From the NCBI RefSeq assembly GCF_025153475.1, contig NZ_JANZXA010000001.1:186001-250000 (forward strand): a stretch of 64,000 bases of DNA. Direction: 5' to 3'. Positions 29,466-38,741 of this stretch are shown one piece after another. Origin of the DNA: Novosphingobium mangrovisedimenti. GTDB lineage: Bacteria; Pseudomonadota; Alphaproteobacteria; Sphingomonadales; Sphingomonadaceae. Numbering within the stretch: position 1 is the first letter of the stretch; the number at the start of each line of letters is the position of its first letter. Both the position numbers and the translations under genes were made by a program. A model generated the notes under the pieces. The model worked only from the letters and a program-made list of their open reading frames with translations, made no database searches and was not told the DNA's origin.

Positions 29466-31532
29466 ATGAAATTGCGCCGCTACCGCCACTTCGTGGCACT
29501 CCTGTGTCAGTTGCTGGCGATACTGCTGTGGAACACCCCAGCAGCCGCCGCGCCCAACCACATCGCCGCCGAGCTGGTCGCAGGCCCCGCCGCCACACCG
29601 GGCGCCGAAACCACGATCGCAATCCGCATGACGCCCGACGAGGGCTGGCACGGCTACTGGGTCAATCCGGGCGATGCCGGGCTGGGCATGCAGCTCGAGT
29701 GGTCCCTGCCCGACGGAGCGAGCGTGGGCGAACCGCGCTATCCGGTGCCGCAGACGCTGCTCGTCCAGGGGCTGATGAACCACGTCTACGAGAGCGAGTA
29801 CGCGGTGCTGGTCCCCTTCACGGTGCCGGCGGATGCCGCACCGGGCAGCCGGATGCCGGTGCGCGTGAAGGCCCAGTGGCTGGCCTGCACCGAAGAAATC
29901 TGCGTGCCCGAACGCGCCGAACTGGCGACCGAAGTCACGGTCGGCACCGGTCAAGCGGCAGAAGAAGCCCCGGACGTCGCGGCCCGTTTCGACGAATGGC
30001 GCCGCCACCTGCCCGCGCCGCTCGACGCCACCGCCGCCATGGCGCTGACCGACAAGGCGCTACGCCTCGCGATCCCGCTGCCCGCCTCGGTGGAACTGGC
30101 ATCGCCGCATGTCTTCATTCGCGAGGACAAGCTGGTCGACTACGCCGCGCCGCAGGCTTTCGCGCGCAAGGGCGACACGCTGCTGGTCACGATCCCGCGC
30201 GCGCGCTTCGCTCCGCGCGGGGCGGATGAGGTGGAGGGCGTGCTCAAGCTGGACGCCGCAGGCAACGGCATTTCCTTCACGGCCCGCCCCGGTGAGGTGC
30301 CGACCGGCGGCGTCCCGGTGGCAAGCGGCGAAGCGCCGGACCTGCCCGCGCTGCCCTGGCTGCTGCTGGCGGCGCTGGCCGGGGGGCTGCTGCTCAACGT
30401 GATGCCCTGCGTCTTCCCGATCCTCAGCCTCAAGGCCCTGAGCCTCGCCCGCGCGGGCGAAAGCGAGGCCCATGCGCGGATCGAGGGGCTGGCCTATGCG
30501 GCGGGCGTGATCGTCGCCTGCCTGGTCCTTGGCGGCGTGCTGCTGGCGCTGCGCGCGGGCGGCGAGCAGGTAGGCTGGGCCTTCCAGCTGCAGGAGCCGC
30601 TGGTCGTCGTCGCGCTGTTCCTGCTGGCCGCCGCGATCACCGCGAACCTGCTGGGCCTGTTCGAATTCACCGTGCCCGGCTTCGTCGGCAACGGATCGCC
30701 GCGCAGCTATACGCAGGGCGCATTCGCTACCGGACTGCTCGCTGCCTTCGTCGCCACGCCCTGCACCGGGCCGTTCATGGCTTCTGCCATGGGCGCGGCG
30801 CTGCTGCTGCCGGTGCTGCCTGCCCTCGCCCTCTTCGCGGCGCTGGGTCTGGGCATTGCCCTGCCCTTCCTCGCCGTGGCCTTCGTCCCCGCGCTGAGGA
30901 CGCGGCTGCCCAGGCCCGGCGCATGGATGGTGAAATTCCGGCACTGGATGGCCCTGCCGATGGGGCTGACCGCGCTGGCGCTGGCCTGGCTGGTGTGGAA
31001 AGTGGGCGGCACTGGCTTTGCCGCCCTGACTTTCGGCATTGCCGCCGTCGTCATCGCCATCCTCGCATGGCTGGGCCGCCGCCAACGCAAGGGACAGGGC
31101 GCTGCGGTTCAGGCCATCGTCGCGCTTCTGGCTGCCGCCGGCGGGACCCTTCTGCTGCCTCAACCGGCCCCGCCCGCAGCCCACATCGAGTCCATCCTCG
31201 ACACCCGGCCCTTCAGCGAGGAGGCGCTGGCGAAGGCCCGTGCATCGGGCAAGCCGGTGTTCGTCTACATGACCGCCGACTGGTGCCTCACCTGCAAGGT
31301 CAACGAGGAAGTCGCCATCGAGCGCACCGAGACCAGGACCGCCTTCGACAAGGCCGGGGTGGTCGTCCTGCGCGGAGACTGGACCCGACGCGATCCGGAG
31401 ATCACCCGCTACCTTACCGCACAAGGCGCGGCGGGCGTGCCCCTCTATGTGTGGTACGCCCGCGACGGCAAGGCCGAGCAACTGCCCCAGGTCCTCACCC
31501 CCGCGCTGCTCGCGGAAAAGGCAGGCGGCTGA
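29466..31532 (+). CDS. DsbD/ScsB-like thiol:disulfide interchange protein
   Basis: 688 residues. A signal sequence (ending PAAAAP) leads to a periplasmic DsbC/DsbD-like beta domain with CTEEIC. A central CcdA-type membrane domain has cysteines in NVMPCVFPILSLK and ATPCTGPFMASA. The C-terminal thioredoxin-like domain has WCLTCK (C607, C610). The chain moves electrons from cytoplasmic thioredoxin to periplasmic proteins. The ATG at 29466 begins the signal peptide; the frame is open upstream. It could serve cytochrome maturation or metal-stress repair. Confidence 0.92.
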   Translation: MKLRRYRHFVALLCQLLAILLWNTPAAAAPNHIAAELVAGPAATPGAETTIAIRMTPDEGWHGYWVNPGDAGLGMQLEWSLPDGASVGEPRYPVPQTLLVQGLMNHVYESEYAVLVPFTVPADAAPGSRMPVRVKAQWLACTEEICVPERAELATEVTVGTGQAAEEAPDVAARFDEWRRHLPAPLDATAAMALTDKALRLAIPLPASVELASPHVFIREDKLVDYAAPQAFARKGDTLLVTIPRARFAPRGADEVEGVLKLDAAGNGISFTARPGEVPTGGVPVASGEAPDLPALPWLLLAALAGGLLLNVMPCVFPILSLKALSLARAGESEAHARIEGLAYAAGVIVACLVLGGVLLALRAGGEQVGWAFQLQEPLVVVALFLLAAAITANLLGLFEFTVPGFVGNGSPRSYTQGAFATGLLAAFVATPCTGPFMASAMGAALLLPVLPALALFAALGLGIALPFLAVAFVPALRTRLPRPGAWMVKFRHWMALPMGLTALALAWLVWKVGGTGFAALTFGIAAVVIAILAWLGRRQRKGQGAAVQAIVALLAAAGGTLLLPQPAPPAAHIESILDTRPFSEEALAKARASGKPVFVYMTADWCLTCKVNEEVAIERTETRTAFDKAGVVVLRGDWTRRDPEITRYLTAQGAAGVPLYVWYARDGKAEQLPQVLTPALLAEKAGG

Positions 31533-31618
31533 TACGGCACATTACCAATGTCGGCGGCTTTCGTTGCGGGATAAGAATCGGCGCAAGGACGTTCCCTGCC
31601 CCCCGGGAGACCAACCTC

Positions 31619-31828
31619 ATGCTGCTCGACATTCAACGCCGCTACACGGACAATGCATGCGCGCCGCGTCGCGAAGCCGATCCGCTGCCCGAATGGCTTG
31701 CGATCAATGCCCCGGCAAACATGCCGGAACAGGGCGAGAGCAACATCGCCCTCGCCTTGGCCATCGCCGTTGTGTCCTCGCTCGTGTTCTGGGCGGGACT
31801 AGCGGTCGTCCTACTCGGGCTGCTCTAG
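31619..31828 (+). CDS. 69-residue membrane protein of unknown function
   Basis: The frame starts at ATG 31619, 10 bases after GGGAG. The first 45 residues are polar (Arg, Pro, Glu) and include EWLAINAPANMPEQG. One membrane helix at about 47-68 ends the protein. It lies 86 bases after the DsbD-like gene and its last 18 bases overlap the 3' end of the convergent M16 gene. No homologue is recognised. Confidence 0.62.
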   Translation: MLLDIQRRYTDNACAPRREADPLPEWLAINAPANMPEQGESNIALALAIAVVSSLVFWAGLAVVLLGLL

Positions 31829-33217
31829 CCGCCCGGCGAGTTCCGGCACCTTTTCGAGCTGCGGACGCACGCTTTCTAGCGGCCCGACCACGACGACGCT
31901 CATCCTGTCGGTCGCCAGTTCCCGCTTGACCGCGTCCTGCAGGTCGGTGGCGGTCAGGGCACTGACCTTGCCGACATAGGCATTCATGTAGCCTGCACCG
32001 AGGCCCAGCAGGTCGAGGTTGGCAAGCGAGCCCGCCATGCCCCCGCGCGAGGCAAGGCCGATCACGAACGTGCCGTTCATGTAGTTCTTGATGCCCTGCA
32101 CTTCGGCCCCGGTCGGCGGCTCGTCCTGCATGCGGCGGATTTCCTTGTAGATCTCGGTGATCGCCGGGCCGGTCGATTCGGCGGTCACAGCGGCGTCTTC
32201 CGTCCACGACGCGCCTTCGACCCGGTCCGAAAGCCGGGCATGCGGCGAATAGGTGTAGCCCTTGTCCTCGCGGATGTTGCGCGTGATGCGCGAGGAAAAA
32301 TAGCCGCCCAGCAGGGTGCTGGCCGCCTTGAAGTCGACTTCGGCGCCGGGCTTGTCGATCCGCTTGCCGATCACCACCATCGATTGCGGCGCGCCCGGCC
32401 TGTCGATCAGCCTGACCGCAGGCTCGGCATTGACCGGTGCCGGCAGCGACGTCGGCGCCGGTCCGGCCTTCCAGCCGCCGAACGCCTTTTCGATCGCGCT
32501 GCGCACCCCGGCCGCATCGAACTGGCCGACGACGTAGAAATGCGTACGCGCCGCGCCGAAGTTGGCGGCGTGGAACGCCTTGACCTGATCGAGCGTGTAG
32601 CCCGCGAGCTGTTCCGGCGTCGGGAAGACCCGGCCATAGGGATGATCGGGATAGATCACCTGCTGGAACGCCTCGCTGGAGATCGATTCCGGGCTGGATT
32701 TCGCCACGGTCAGGTTGCGCGTCAGGTCCGCGCGCACCTTCTCCAGATCGTCCGGCTTGAAGTCGGGACGTTCGAGCAGGTCGGCGATCAGCGCGATCGC
32801 GGCGGGTGCATCCTCGCTCAGCACGTCCATCGTTGCCGCGGTGAGGTTGAGACCGGTGGACAGCGAGAGGCTTCCGCCCATGCCCGCCGCCGCTTCCGCA
32901 AGCTGCGAGGCATCGCGCCCGCCCGCGCCCTTCTGCATCAGCGCGCCGGTCATGTCGGCCAGCCAGACGTTCGAGCCATCGTCGATATTGCCGGTCCACA
33001 CGGCGGCGAGGATGTTCACCTTGGGCACGTTGCCATAGGGAACAAGCGTGACCTGCATGCCGTTGGGCAGCGCGTAGGTCATCATCTGCGGCAGGGTGAA
33101 CGGACGCGGGGCGCTGGGCGCCGGCGGCGCTTCCCGGGCCAGCACGGCGGCGGGAACGGCGGAGATCGCAAGCGCCAGGGCGGCGGTCGCGGTGGCGAAA
33201 GTCATGATCGTCTTCAT
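31811..33217 (-). CDS. M16-family peptidase-like protein, non-catalytic subunit
   Basis: 468 residues with a signal peptide (ending VLAREAP). The two-lobed pitrilysin fold is clear, including NIREDKGYTYSPHA, the Arg/Tyr element of the second subunit. The zinc site HxxEH is absent: the aligned segment reads ADMTGALMQKG. So it likely pairs with the catalytic M16 protein encoded just upstream on the same strand, like the beta/alpha pair of processing peptidases. The ATG follows GGAGGGGAAG. Confidence 0.9.
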   Translation of the reverse strand: MKTIMTFATATAALALAISAVPAAVLAREAPPAPSAPRPFTLPQMMTYALPNGMQVTLVPYGNVPKVNILAAVWTGNIDDGSNVWLADMTGALMQKGAGGRDASQLAEAAAGMGGSLSLSTGLNLTAATMDVLSEDAPAAIALIADLLERPDFKPDDLEKVRADLTRNLTVAKSSPESISSEAFQQVIYPDHPYGRVFPTPEQLAGYTLDQVKAFHAANFGAARTHFYVVGQFDAAGVRSAIEKAFGGWKAGPAPTSLPAPVNAEPAVRLIDRPGAPQSMVVIGKRIDKPGAEVDFKAASTLLGGYFSSRITRNIREDKGYTYSPHARLSDRVEGASWTEDAAVTAESTGPAITEIYKEIRRMQDEPPTGAEVQGIKNYMNGTFVIGLASRGGMAGSLANLDLLGLGAGYMNAYVGKVSALTATDLQDAVKRELATDRMSVVVVGPLESVRPQLEKVPELAGRLEQPE

Positions 33218-33230
33218 CGCTTCCCCTCCC

Positions 33231-34655
33231 TTACTTAGCGGTCTCGGCCGCGGCATTGCCGGGCTTGAGGTCGATGATCGTGCGGTTGGTCGGACGCAGG
33301 TATTCGCGTGCCGTCTTGCGGATCAGCTCGGGCGTGACCTGATCGATCTCCTTTTCGAGCATGTTGATACGCCCGGGATCGTCATCGAACAGCGCGAAGC
33401 AGGCCAGCAGGTTGACGAGGCCGACGCGGTTGCCGTTGCCCAGCGTGTCGTAGAGCGCAGAACGTGCCTTGGTCTTGGCGCGGGTCAGTTCGGCGGGACT
33501 GACGAGATTGGTCTGCAGGTCCTTCACGATGCCGTCGATGTCGGTGATGATCTGGTCGTCGCTCACATCGGGACCGTGGATCATCATGCCCGACCACAGC
33601 ATCGGGCCGTTGTAGTCGTAGGCATCGCCCAGCGGCCAGTTGATGCCGCCGTCGACGCTGTCCGAATAGCCCTTCCGGTTCACCAGGACCTGGCTGAAGC
33701 GGCTGTCCTTGCCCTGGATCAGCAGCAGGTCGATGAGGCGGAAGGCGGCCAGCTCGGGCGTGCCCTTGGGCGGTACGTGATAGGCCCAGGCGACCGCTGG
33801 CTGAGGGGCCAGCGGGTCGATCTTCTCCTTGCGCTTCTCCTCGGTCTGGCGCGGTTCGGAAACGTCGGGGCGCTCGATCTTCGGCGCGGCGGGGATCGCG
33901 CCGAAATACGTGTTCACCCAGCCCATGACCTCGGCCGGATCGACATCGCCGGCAATCACCAGAACGGCGTTGTTGGGCGCGTAGTACTGCTTGAAGAAGG
34001 CCTGCACGTCCTCCAGCGTCGCCGCATCGATCTCCTTGAGATCGCCGTAGAAATTATGCGCGTTGTACCAGTTGGTATTGGCCAGCTGCGGCAGGTCGAG
34101 CCAGGGGAAGCCGCCATAGGGCTGGTTGAGGACGTTGACCTTGACCTCGTTCTTCACCACCGCCTGCTGGTTGGCGAGATTGGCCTGGGTGATGTCCAGC
34201 CCCTTCATGCGGTCCGCCTCGGCCCACAGGAACGTCTCGGTGGTGTTGCTGGGAACCACTTCGAAGTAATTGGTGAAATCGAACCGGGTCGAGCCGTTGA
34301 GCACGCCGCCGTTCTTGTTGACGAGGCCGATGAACTCCGCCTTGCCGAGGTTCTGCGAGCCCTGGAACATCATGTGTTCGAACAGGTGCGCGAACCCGGT
34401 GCGGTTGCGCGGCTCGATGCGGAAGCCGATACCGTAATAGACGCCGATCGTGGTCGTGGGGACCGAATGATCGGGCGAGATCACCACTTTCAGCCCGTTG
34501 GCCAGCTTGTGGTATTCCACGGGCACCTGCCCGGCGGAGGGCGTGGCGCTCTGCACCGCCGGTTCCCCGGCCATGGCGGCGCCCGGCGCGATTGCGAAGG
34601 CCAGCAAGGGAGCGGCCAGAAGAGCCGCGCGCATGAGTCTGCCGTGCTTGATCAT
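33231..34655 (-). CDS. M16-family zinc metallopeptidase, catalytic subunit
   Basis: 474 residues. A signal peptide ends in GAAMAGEP. The zinc motif HLFEH lies in FAHLFEHMMFQG, and the third ligand is expected in VVKNEVKVN. M16 enzymes of this type degrade peptides in the periplasm. The ATG at 34655 starts the signal peptide and follows GGGAG; a longer open frame upstream is not needed. It precedes its catalytically dead partner by 13 bases. Confidence 0.93.
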   Translation of the reverse strand: MIKHGRLMRAALLAAPLLAFAIAPGAAMAGEPAVQSATPSAGQVPVEYHKLANGLKVVISPDHSVPTTTIGVYYGIGFRIEPRNRTGFAHLFEHMMFQGSQNLGKAEFIGLVNKNGGVLNGSTRFDFTNYFEVVPSNTTETFLWAEADRMKGLDITQANLANQQAVVKNEVKVNVLNQPYGGFPWLDLPQLANTNWYNAHNFYGDLKEIDAATLEDVQAFFKQYYAPNNAVLVIAGDVDPAEVMGWVNTYFGAIPAAPKIERPDVSEPRQTEEKRKEKIDPLAPQPAVAWAYHVPPKGTPELAAFRLIDLLLIQGKDSRFSQVLVNRKGYSDSVDGGINWPLGDAYDYNGPMLWSGMMIHGPDVSDDQIITDIDGIVKDLQTNLVSPAELTRAKTKARSALYDTLGNGNRVGLVNLLACFALFDDDPGRINMLEKEIDQVTPELIRKTAREYLRPTNRTIIDLKPGNAAAETAK

Positions 34656-34815
34656 ATGGAAGAGGCTCCCGGACAGTCTTGGGACAGCGGGAGTGCGCTC
34701 CCGCCACGCATGGTGCGTGGGTAGATACTGTCGAAACCGAACGGAAGTCGAATCGACAAACGCCACACCGTCATCGACGAACCGCATGACGGCCCTGCGT
34801 CTTTATTCCGGAATT

Positions 34816-34837
34816 CCGATGAGATCGGGCTCATCGG
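34816..34837 (-). terminator. Hairpin after fliA
   Basis: CCGATGAG and CTCATCGG form perfect 8-base arms with a 6-base loop, 9 bases beyond the fliA stop on the minus strand. No T-run follows on that strand, so it is only a candidate end for the transglycosylase-flhA-fliA transcript. It lies within the 191-base gap to the M16 gene, in which nothing else was recognised. Confidence 0.4.
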
Positions 34838-34846
34838 ACGCCCATG

Positions 34847-35635
34847 TCACAGGACCTCGACCATCCCCTCCAGGCTGGCGCGCAGCTTGCCCAGCGCCTG
34901 CGCCTTGAGCTGGTGGACGCGCGGGATCGACACCTCCAGGACCTGCGCGATCTCGGCCAGGTTCATTTCCTCGACGAAGTAGAGCTGGACCACCAGCATC
35001 AGCCGCTCGGGCAGATCCGAGATGGCCCCGATCACCGCGCCGCGCATTTCCTCGTCGGCAAGCAGCGAGAAGCTGTCGGGCTCCTCGTCGGCGAAGGCCA
35101 TGTTCTGGTCCGAATAGACCTCGTCGATGGAATCGAAGCGCAGCGGCCGGCTGGAATCCTGCAGCGCGGCGAGGTCGGGTTCGGCCATGCCCATCGCCTC
35201 GGCCAGTTCATGCGGCAGCGGATCGCGGCCAAGTTCGCCGCGCAGCTCGTTTTCCTTCTCGACCAGCTGGCGGCGGCGTTCGTTCGCCCCGCGCGAGATC
35301 GGTACGGTGCGGCGGATCAGGTCCACCATCGCCCCGCGCACGCGCATCTTGGCATAGGCGGCGAAGCCGTCCTCGGTCGGCCCGGAGTGCTTCTGCGCAC
35401 ACTCGGTGAGCGCCACGAGCCCGGCCTGGACGAGATCCTCCAGCTCGATCCCCGGACGGCCGGTGCCGTGGACGTGCCACGCCAGCCGCCGGACCATCGG
35501 CAGGAATCGTCGGACCCGGTCCGCGACATCGCCCTGATAGGCCCCGGCGACCCGGCTGGACCGGGCAGCGGGCCCGGCGGCGGGCAGCACCGGAAGTACC
35601 GGCGAGGTGGTGAAGGCGCTCTGGTCTTGTTTCAT
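34847..35635 (-). CDS. fliA: Flagellar sigma factor sigma28 (FliA)
   Basis: 262 residues of the FliA/WhiG group. Region 2 is visible in VRRLAWHVHG, IELEDLVQAGLVAL, FAAYAKMRVRGAMVDLIRR; region 3 around RRQLVEKENELRGELGR; region 4 in LPERLMLVVQLYFVEEMNLAEIAQVLEVSIPRVHQL. It should direct late flagellar genes and be held by FlgM. The ATG overlaps the flhA stop, so it is coupled to flhA. Confidence 0.94.
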   Translation of the reverse strand: MKQDQSAFTTSPVLPVLPAAGPAARSSRVAGAYQGDVADRVRRFLPMVRRLAWHVHGTGRPGIELEDLVQAGLVALTECAQKHSGPTEDGFAAYAKMRVRGAMVDLIRRTVPISRGANERRRQLVEKENELRGELGRDPLPHELAEAMGMAEPDLAALQDSSRPLRFDSIDEVYSDQNMAFADEEPDSFSLLADEEMRGAVIGAISDLPERLMLVVQLYFVEEMNLAEIAQVLEVSIPRVHQLKAQALGKLRASLEGMVEVL

Positions 35636-37773
35636 GCGGCCATGCTCTCGACTTGGACGTGTTGGTCGGTCTGGGCGGAATCGGGGTGCGGCAGTCCGGG
35701 TGCCTGATGCGGCTGCGGAGCGCCGATGACGTCGACCACCTCGATCGGCTGCATCGCGGGCAGCTCGGCGATCGAGAGGACGAGACAGGCGGGCGCGCGC
35801 AGCCGCAGCAGCGCGGCAAGGGCACGCCGCGCACGCGGCTGGACGACGAGGGTAAGCGGGATCGCGCCGGGGCCCCTGGCCTCGGCCAGCGTGGAAATGC
35901 TTTCGCCGATCATGCGCGCGAGGTCCGGCTCGATCACCGGCTGGCCGGTGACGGGGTCCTGCATGCCCTGCACGATCGCGCCTTCCAGCCCGGCATCGAG
36001 CGTCACCACCGGCAGCCGCGCGTGCGGCGGGCAGATGCGCCCGACGATGAGCCCGCCCAGATCGGCGCGGACCAGTTCGACCAGGCGGTCGTGGTCGGCG
36101 GTCTGCTGTACGGCGCGCGACAGGCTGGCGAGGATCGGCAGCGGATGCGAGATCGGAATGTGGTCTTCCAGCAGCGCGCGCAGCAGGCGCGTGAGCGCGG
36201 CGAGCGACAGCGGCTGGGGGTGGATCGTCTCGATGAGGCCCGACGCGTGCTCCTTGAGCGATTCGAGCAGCGCCTGCACCTGATCGGGCCCGAGCATGTC
36301 CTGCGGCCGCTCACCCAGCAACTGGTTGAGGTGCGTCGCGATGACAGTGCCGGGATCGACGGTGAGGAAGCCTTCCGCCGTGGCGTGATCGCGCGCGGCG
36401 ACGTCGATCCACAGCGCCGGGCAACCGAAGCTGGGGTCATGCGTGGCCTCGCCGCGCAAGGTGTGCCCGTGACGCACCTCGCCGGTGTCGATCGCCAGGA
36501 TCTTGTCGGCGCGGATCGTGGCGCCGCCGAGGTTCACGCCGCCCAGCGTGATGCGATAGTCGTAGGGCGGCATGTCAAGGGCGTCGCGCACACGGAACTG
36601 CGGGACGATGAAGCCGAAGGCCTGGCTGAGCTGCTTGCGCACCCCGGTAACCCGCGTGACCAGCGGTGAACCGTGGCGTTCGTCGACCAGTTGCACGAGA
36701 CCGTAGCCCAGCTCGATGGTGACGAGCGTGTGGTCGGAGACCTCCTCCAGGTCGATCCGCGCGGGATCGATCTCGGGCAGTGGCTCCACCACCGGTATGG
36801 CAGCGATCGCAGCGCGCTTGCGCAGGACGTTCCAGAGCCACAGGGCAATGCCGGCGGCAGGCAGGAAGATCGTCTGCGGCATCGCCGGGATCATGCCGAT
36901 CGCACCGAGCACGACAGCAACCGGCAGCCAGGTGCCGGGGGCGGCAAACTGGCCGCCGATCTGGCCGGCAAGGTCGCGGCTGTCAGACACGCGGGTGACG
37001 ATGACGGCCGCGGCGATCGAAAGCAGCAGCGAGGGCACCTGCGCGACCAGCGCATCGCCGATGGCCAGCGTGATGTAGTTCTGCGCGGCATCGCCCGCGG
37101 ACATCCCGTGGCTGATCATGCCCAGGCAGAAGCCGGCGATGATGTTGACGCCCAGGATCAGCAGGGCGGCGATGGCATCGCCCTTCACGAACTTGGAGGA
37201 ACCGTCCATCGAGCCGTAGAAATCGGCTTCGGTGGACACCTCGCGGCGGCGGGCCTTGGCCTCTTCGGCCGTCATCAGGCCTGCGGCAAGGTCTGCGTCG
37301 ATCGCCATCTGCTTGCCGGGCAAGGCGTCCAGGGTGAAGCGCGCGGACACTTCGGAAACGCGGCCCGCACCCTTGGTGACGACCACCAGGTTGATGATCA
37401 CCAGGATCAGGAAGACGAAGATGCCGACGGCGAAATTGCCGCCGATCAGGAATTCGCCGAAGGATTCGATCACCTTGCCCGCAGCCGCCTCGCCCTCGTG
37501 CCCGTGGACCAGCACCACGCGGGTCGAGGCGACGTTGAGCGCGAGGCGCAGCAGCGTCGCGAACAGCAGCACGGACGGGAACGAGGAGAAGTCCAGCGGC
37601 TTTTCGGCGTTCATCGCCGCCATGAGCACCGCGACCGAAAGCGCGATGTTCATCACGAAGGAGACATCGAGCACGAAGGCCGGAACCGGCACGATCATCA
37701 GCACGATGAGGATCAGGATGCCCGCCGGCAGCGCCATCGCGCCGGGGTCGCCCATGCGGTTGAGCAGGTTCAC
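35632..37773 (-). CDS. flhA: Flagellar export gate protein FlhA
   Basis: 713 residues. FlhA forms the export gate ring and uses proton motive force. Eight membrane helices occupy about 1-315; the loop with SARFTLDALPGKQMAIDADLAAGLM and RRREVSTEADFYGSMDGSSKFVKGDA is the conserved FHIPEP signature. The C-terminal cytoplasmic ring domain follows. Its ATG overlaps the transglycosylase stop and its stop overlaps fliA. No flhB lies in the window. Confidence 0.96.
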   Translation of the reverse strand: MNLLNRMGDPGAMALPAGILILIVLMIVPVPAFVLDVSFVMNIALSVAVLMAAMNAEKPLDFSSFPSVLLFATLLRLALNVASTRVVLVHGHEGEAAAGKVIESFGEFLIGGNFAVGIFVFLILVIINLVVVTKGAGRVSEVSARFTLDALPGKQMAIDADLAAGLMTAEEAKARRREVSTEADFYGSMDGSSKFVKGDAIAALLILGVNIIAGFCLGMISHGMSAGDAAQNYITLAIGDALVAQVPSLLLSIAAAVIVTRVSDSRDLAGQIGGQFAAPGTWLPVAVVLGAIGMIPAMPQTIFLPAAGIALWLWNVLRKRAAIAAIPVVEPLPEIDPARIDLEEVSDHTLVTIELGYGLVQLVDERHGSPLVTRVTGVRKQLSQAFGFIVPQFRVRDALDMPPYDYRITLGGVNLGGATIRADKILAIDTGEVRHGHTLRGEATHDPSFGCPALWIDVAARDHATAEGFLTVDPGTVIATHLNQLLGERPQDMLGPDQVQALLESLKEHASGLIETIHPQPLSLAALTRLLRALLEDHIPISHPLPILASLSRAVQQTADHDRLVELVRADLGGLIVGRICPPHARLPVVTLDAGLEGAIVQGMQDPVTGQPVIEPDLARMIGESISTLAEARGPGAIPLTLVVQPRARRALAALLRLRAPACLVLSIAELPAMQPIEVVDVIGAPQPHQAPGLPHPDSAQTDQHVQVESMAA

Positions 37774-38675
37774 AGGTTGAACCTCGCGAGCTTGGCGTAG
37801 GCGTCACGCACCTGCGCGGGAGCGGCCTCGGACGAAGCCCCGAACGTGCCCCTCAGCGTTTCAGCCATCGAACGCGTCGCCACTTGCGGCGTCTGCGGCA
37901 TGGACGGGAGGCTCGAATTGAACTCGCGGGCGAGCGGGCCCATCTGCGGCTGCCAGGAGGGCGCGCGGGATTGCGATGCCGGGTCGGCGGGCACGTTCGC
38001 CGCGCCCTGCATGCCGGCGGCGCTCGCCCAGAGCCCGGCATCGCCGTTCTCCATGGCATTCGCCACCTTTCCCCGCATGAGTTCCATCACGGAACCGACG
38101 CTGCGCGGCATGCCGCCGTCGAAGAAGATCTTGCGATTGGCCGCGGCCGCCTTGGGCAGAATGCCCGCCGCGCTCTGCGCGGGATTGGTCGAGAGCGCGG
38201 AAAGGAACTTGCCGGCGCCGGAAATCCCCAGGAAGTGTGCGAGGTAAAGTTCGGTCGCGTCGGGCTCGCGGCCCAGTTGCGCGGTCAGTTCGGCGCGGTT
38301 GTCGCTGGCAAGCTCGGCGGCCATCATCGACGAGACGTCGGCATCGTAGCGCAGGCCCATGACCTGTGCGCGCATGCCCGGATCGGTGATGCGGCCACCC
38401 TGGATGGCATCGTTGACCCAGGCCATGCCATGGCTCGAACCATGGCGACCGAGGGTCTCCACCCAGGTTCCCTGCGTGAACTGGTAAAGCCCCGCCGCGC
38501 TGGACGTGGCGGCGCGGGCGTCAGGATCGAGGCTCGATTCCAGCTTCGCCTGCGCGAGCAGGTACTGAAAGTCGACCCCGGTCGCTTCGGAGGCGCGGGC
38601 GATGGCGGCTCGCGTCTGCGATCCCCCCATCGGCACGGCCCTGCCGATCCCGTTGATGACTTGTCCTTCGCTCAA
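37770..38675 (-). CDS. Flagellar-cluster lytic transglycosylase (SLT domain)
   Basis: 301 residues from a TTG at 38675, chosen because GGGAG lies 6-7 bases upstream and a sigma54 promoter ends about 27 bases before it; a TTG six codons upstream is possible. The SLT domain covers roughly 15-150, with the catalytic Glu in AQAKLESSLDP (about residue 46) and AAGLYQFTQGTWVE. The rest is low-complexity. It probably opens peptidoglycan for the rod, since FlgJ in this cluster lacks a muramidase domain. No signal peptide is visible, so it may leave by the flagellar exporter. Confidence 0.85.
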   Translation of the reverse strand: MSEGQVINGIGRAVPMGGSQTRAAIARASEATGVDFQYLLAQAKLESSLDPDARAATSSAAGLYQFTQGTWVETLGRHGSSHGMAWVNDAIQGGRITDPGMRAQVMGLRYDADVSSMMAAELASDNRAELTAQLGREPDATELYLAHFLGISGAGKFLSALSTNPAQSAAGILPKAAAANRKIFFDGGMPRSVGSVMELMRGKVANAMENGDAGLWASAAGMQGAANVPADPASQSRAPSWQPQMGPLAREFNSSLPSMPQTPQVATRSMAETLRGTFGASSEAAPAQVRDAYAKLARFNL

Positions 38676-38713
38676 CTGCTGCTCCCGGCACAAAGGTTAC
38701 CGGAACAGCCTTA

Positions 38714-38731
38714 AGCAAGGGGCGTGCCAAA
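38714..38731 (-). promoter_or_regulatory. Sigma54 promoter for transglycosylase-flhA-fliA
   Basis: On the minus strand TTGGCACG, then CCCC, then TTGCT: GG is at 38728-38727, GC at 38716-38715, with exactly 10 bases between. It matches the sigma54 consensus almost throughout. It lies between flgN and the transglycosylase gene and would place sigma28 and FlhA under sigma54 control. Confidence 0.88.
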
Positions 38732-38741
38732 TGCCTTTCGG

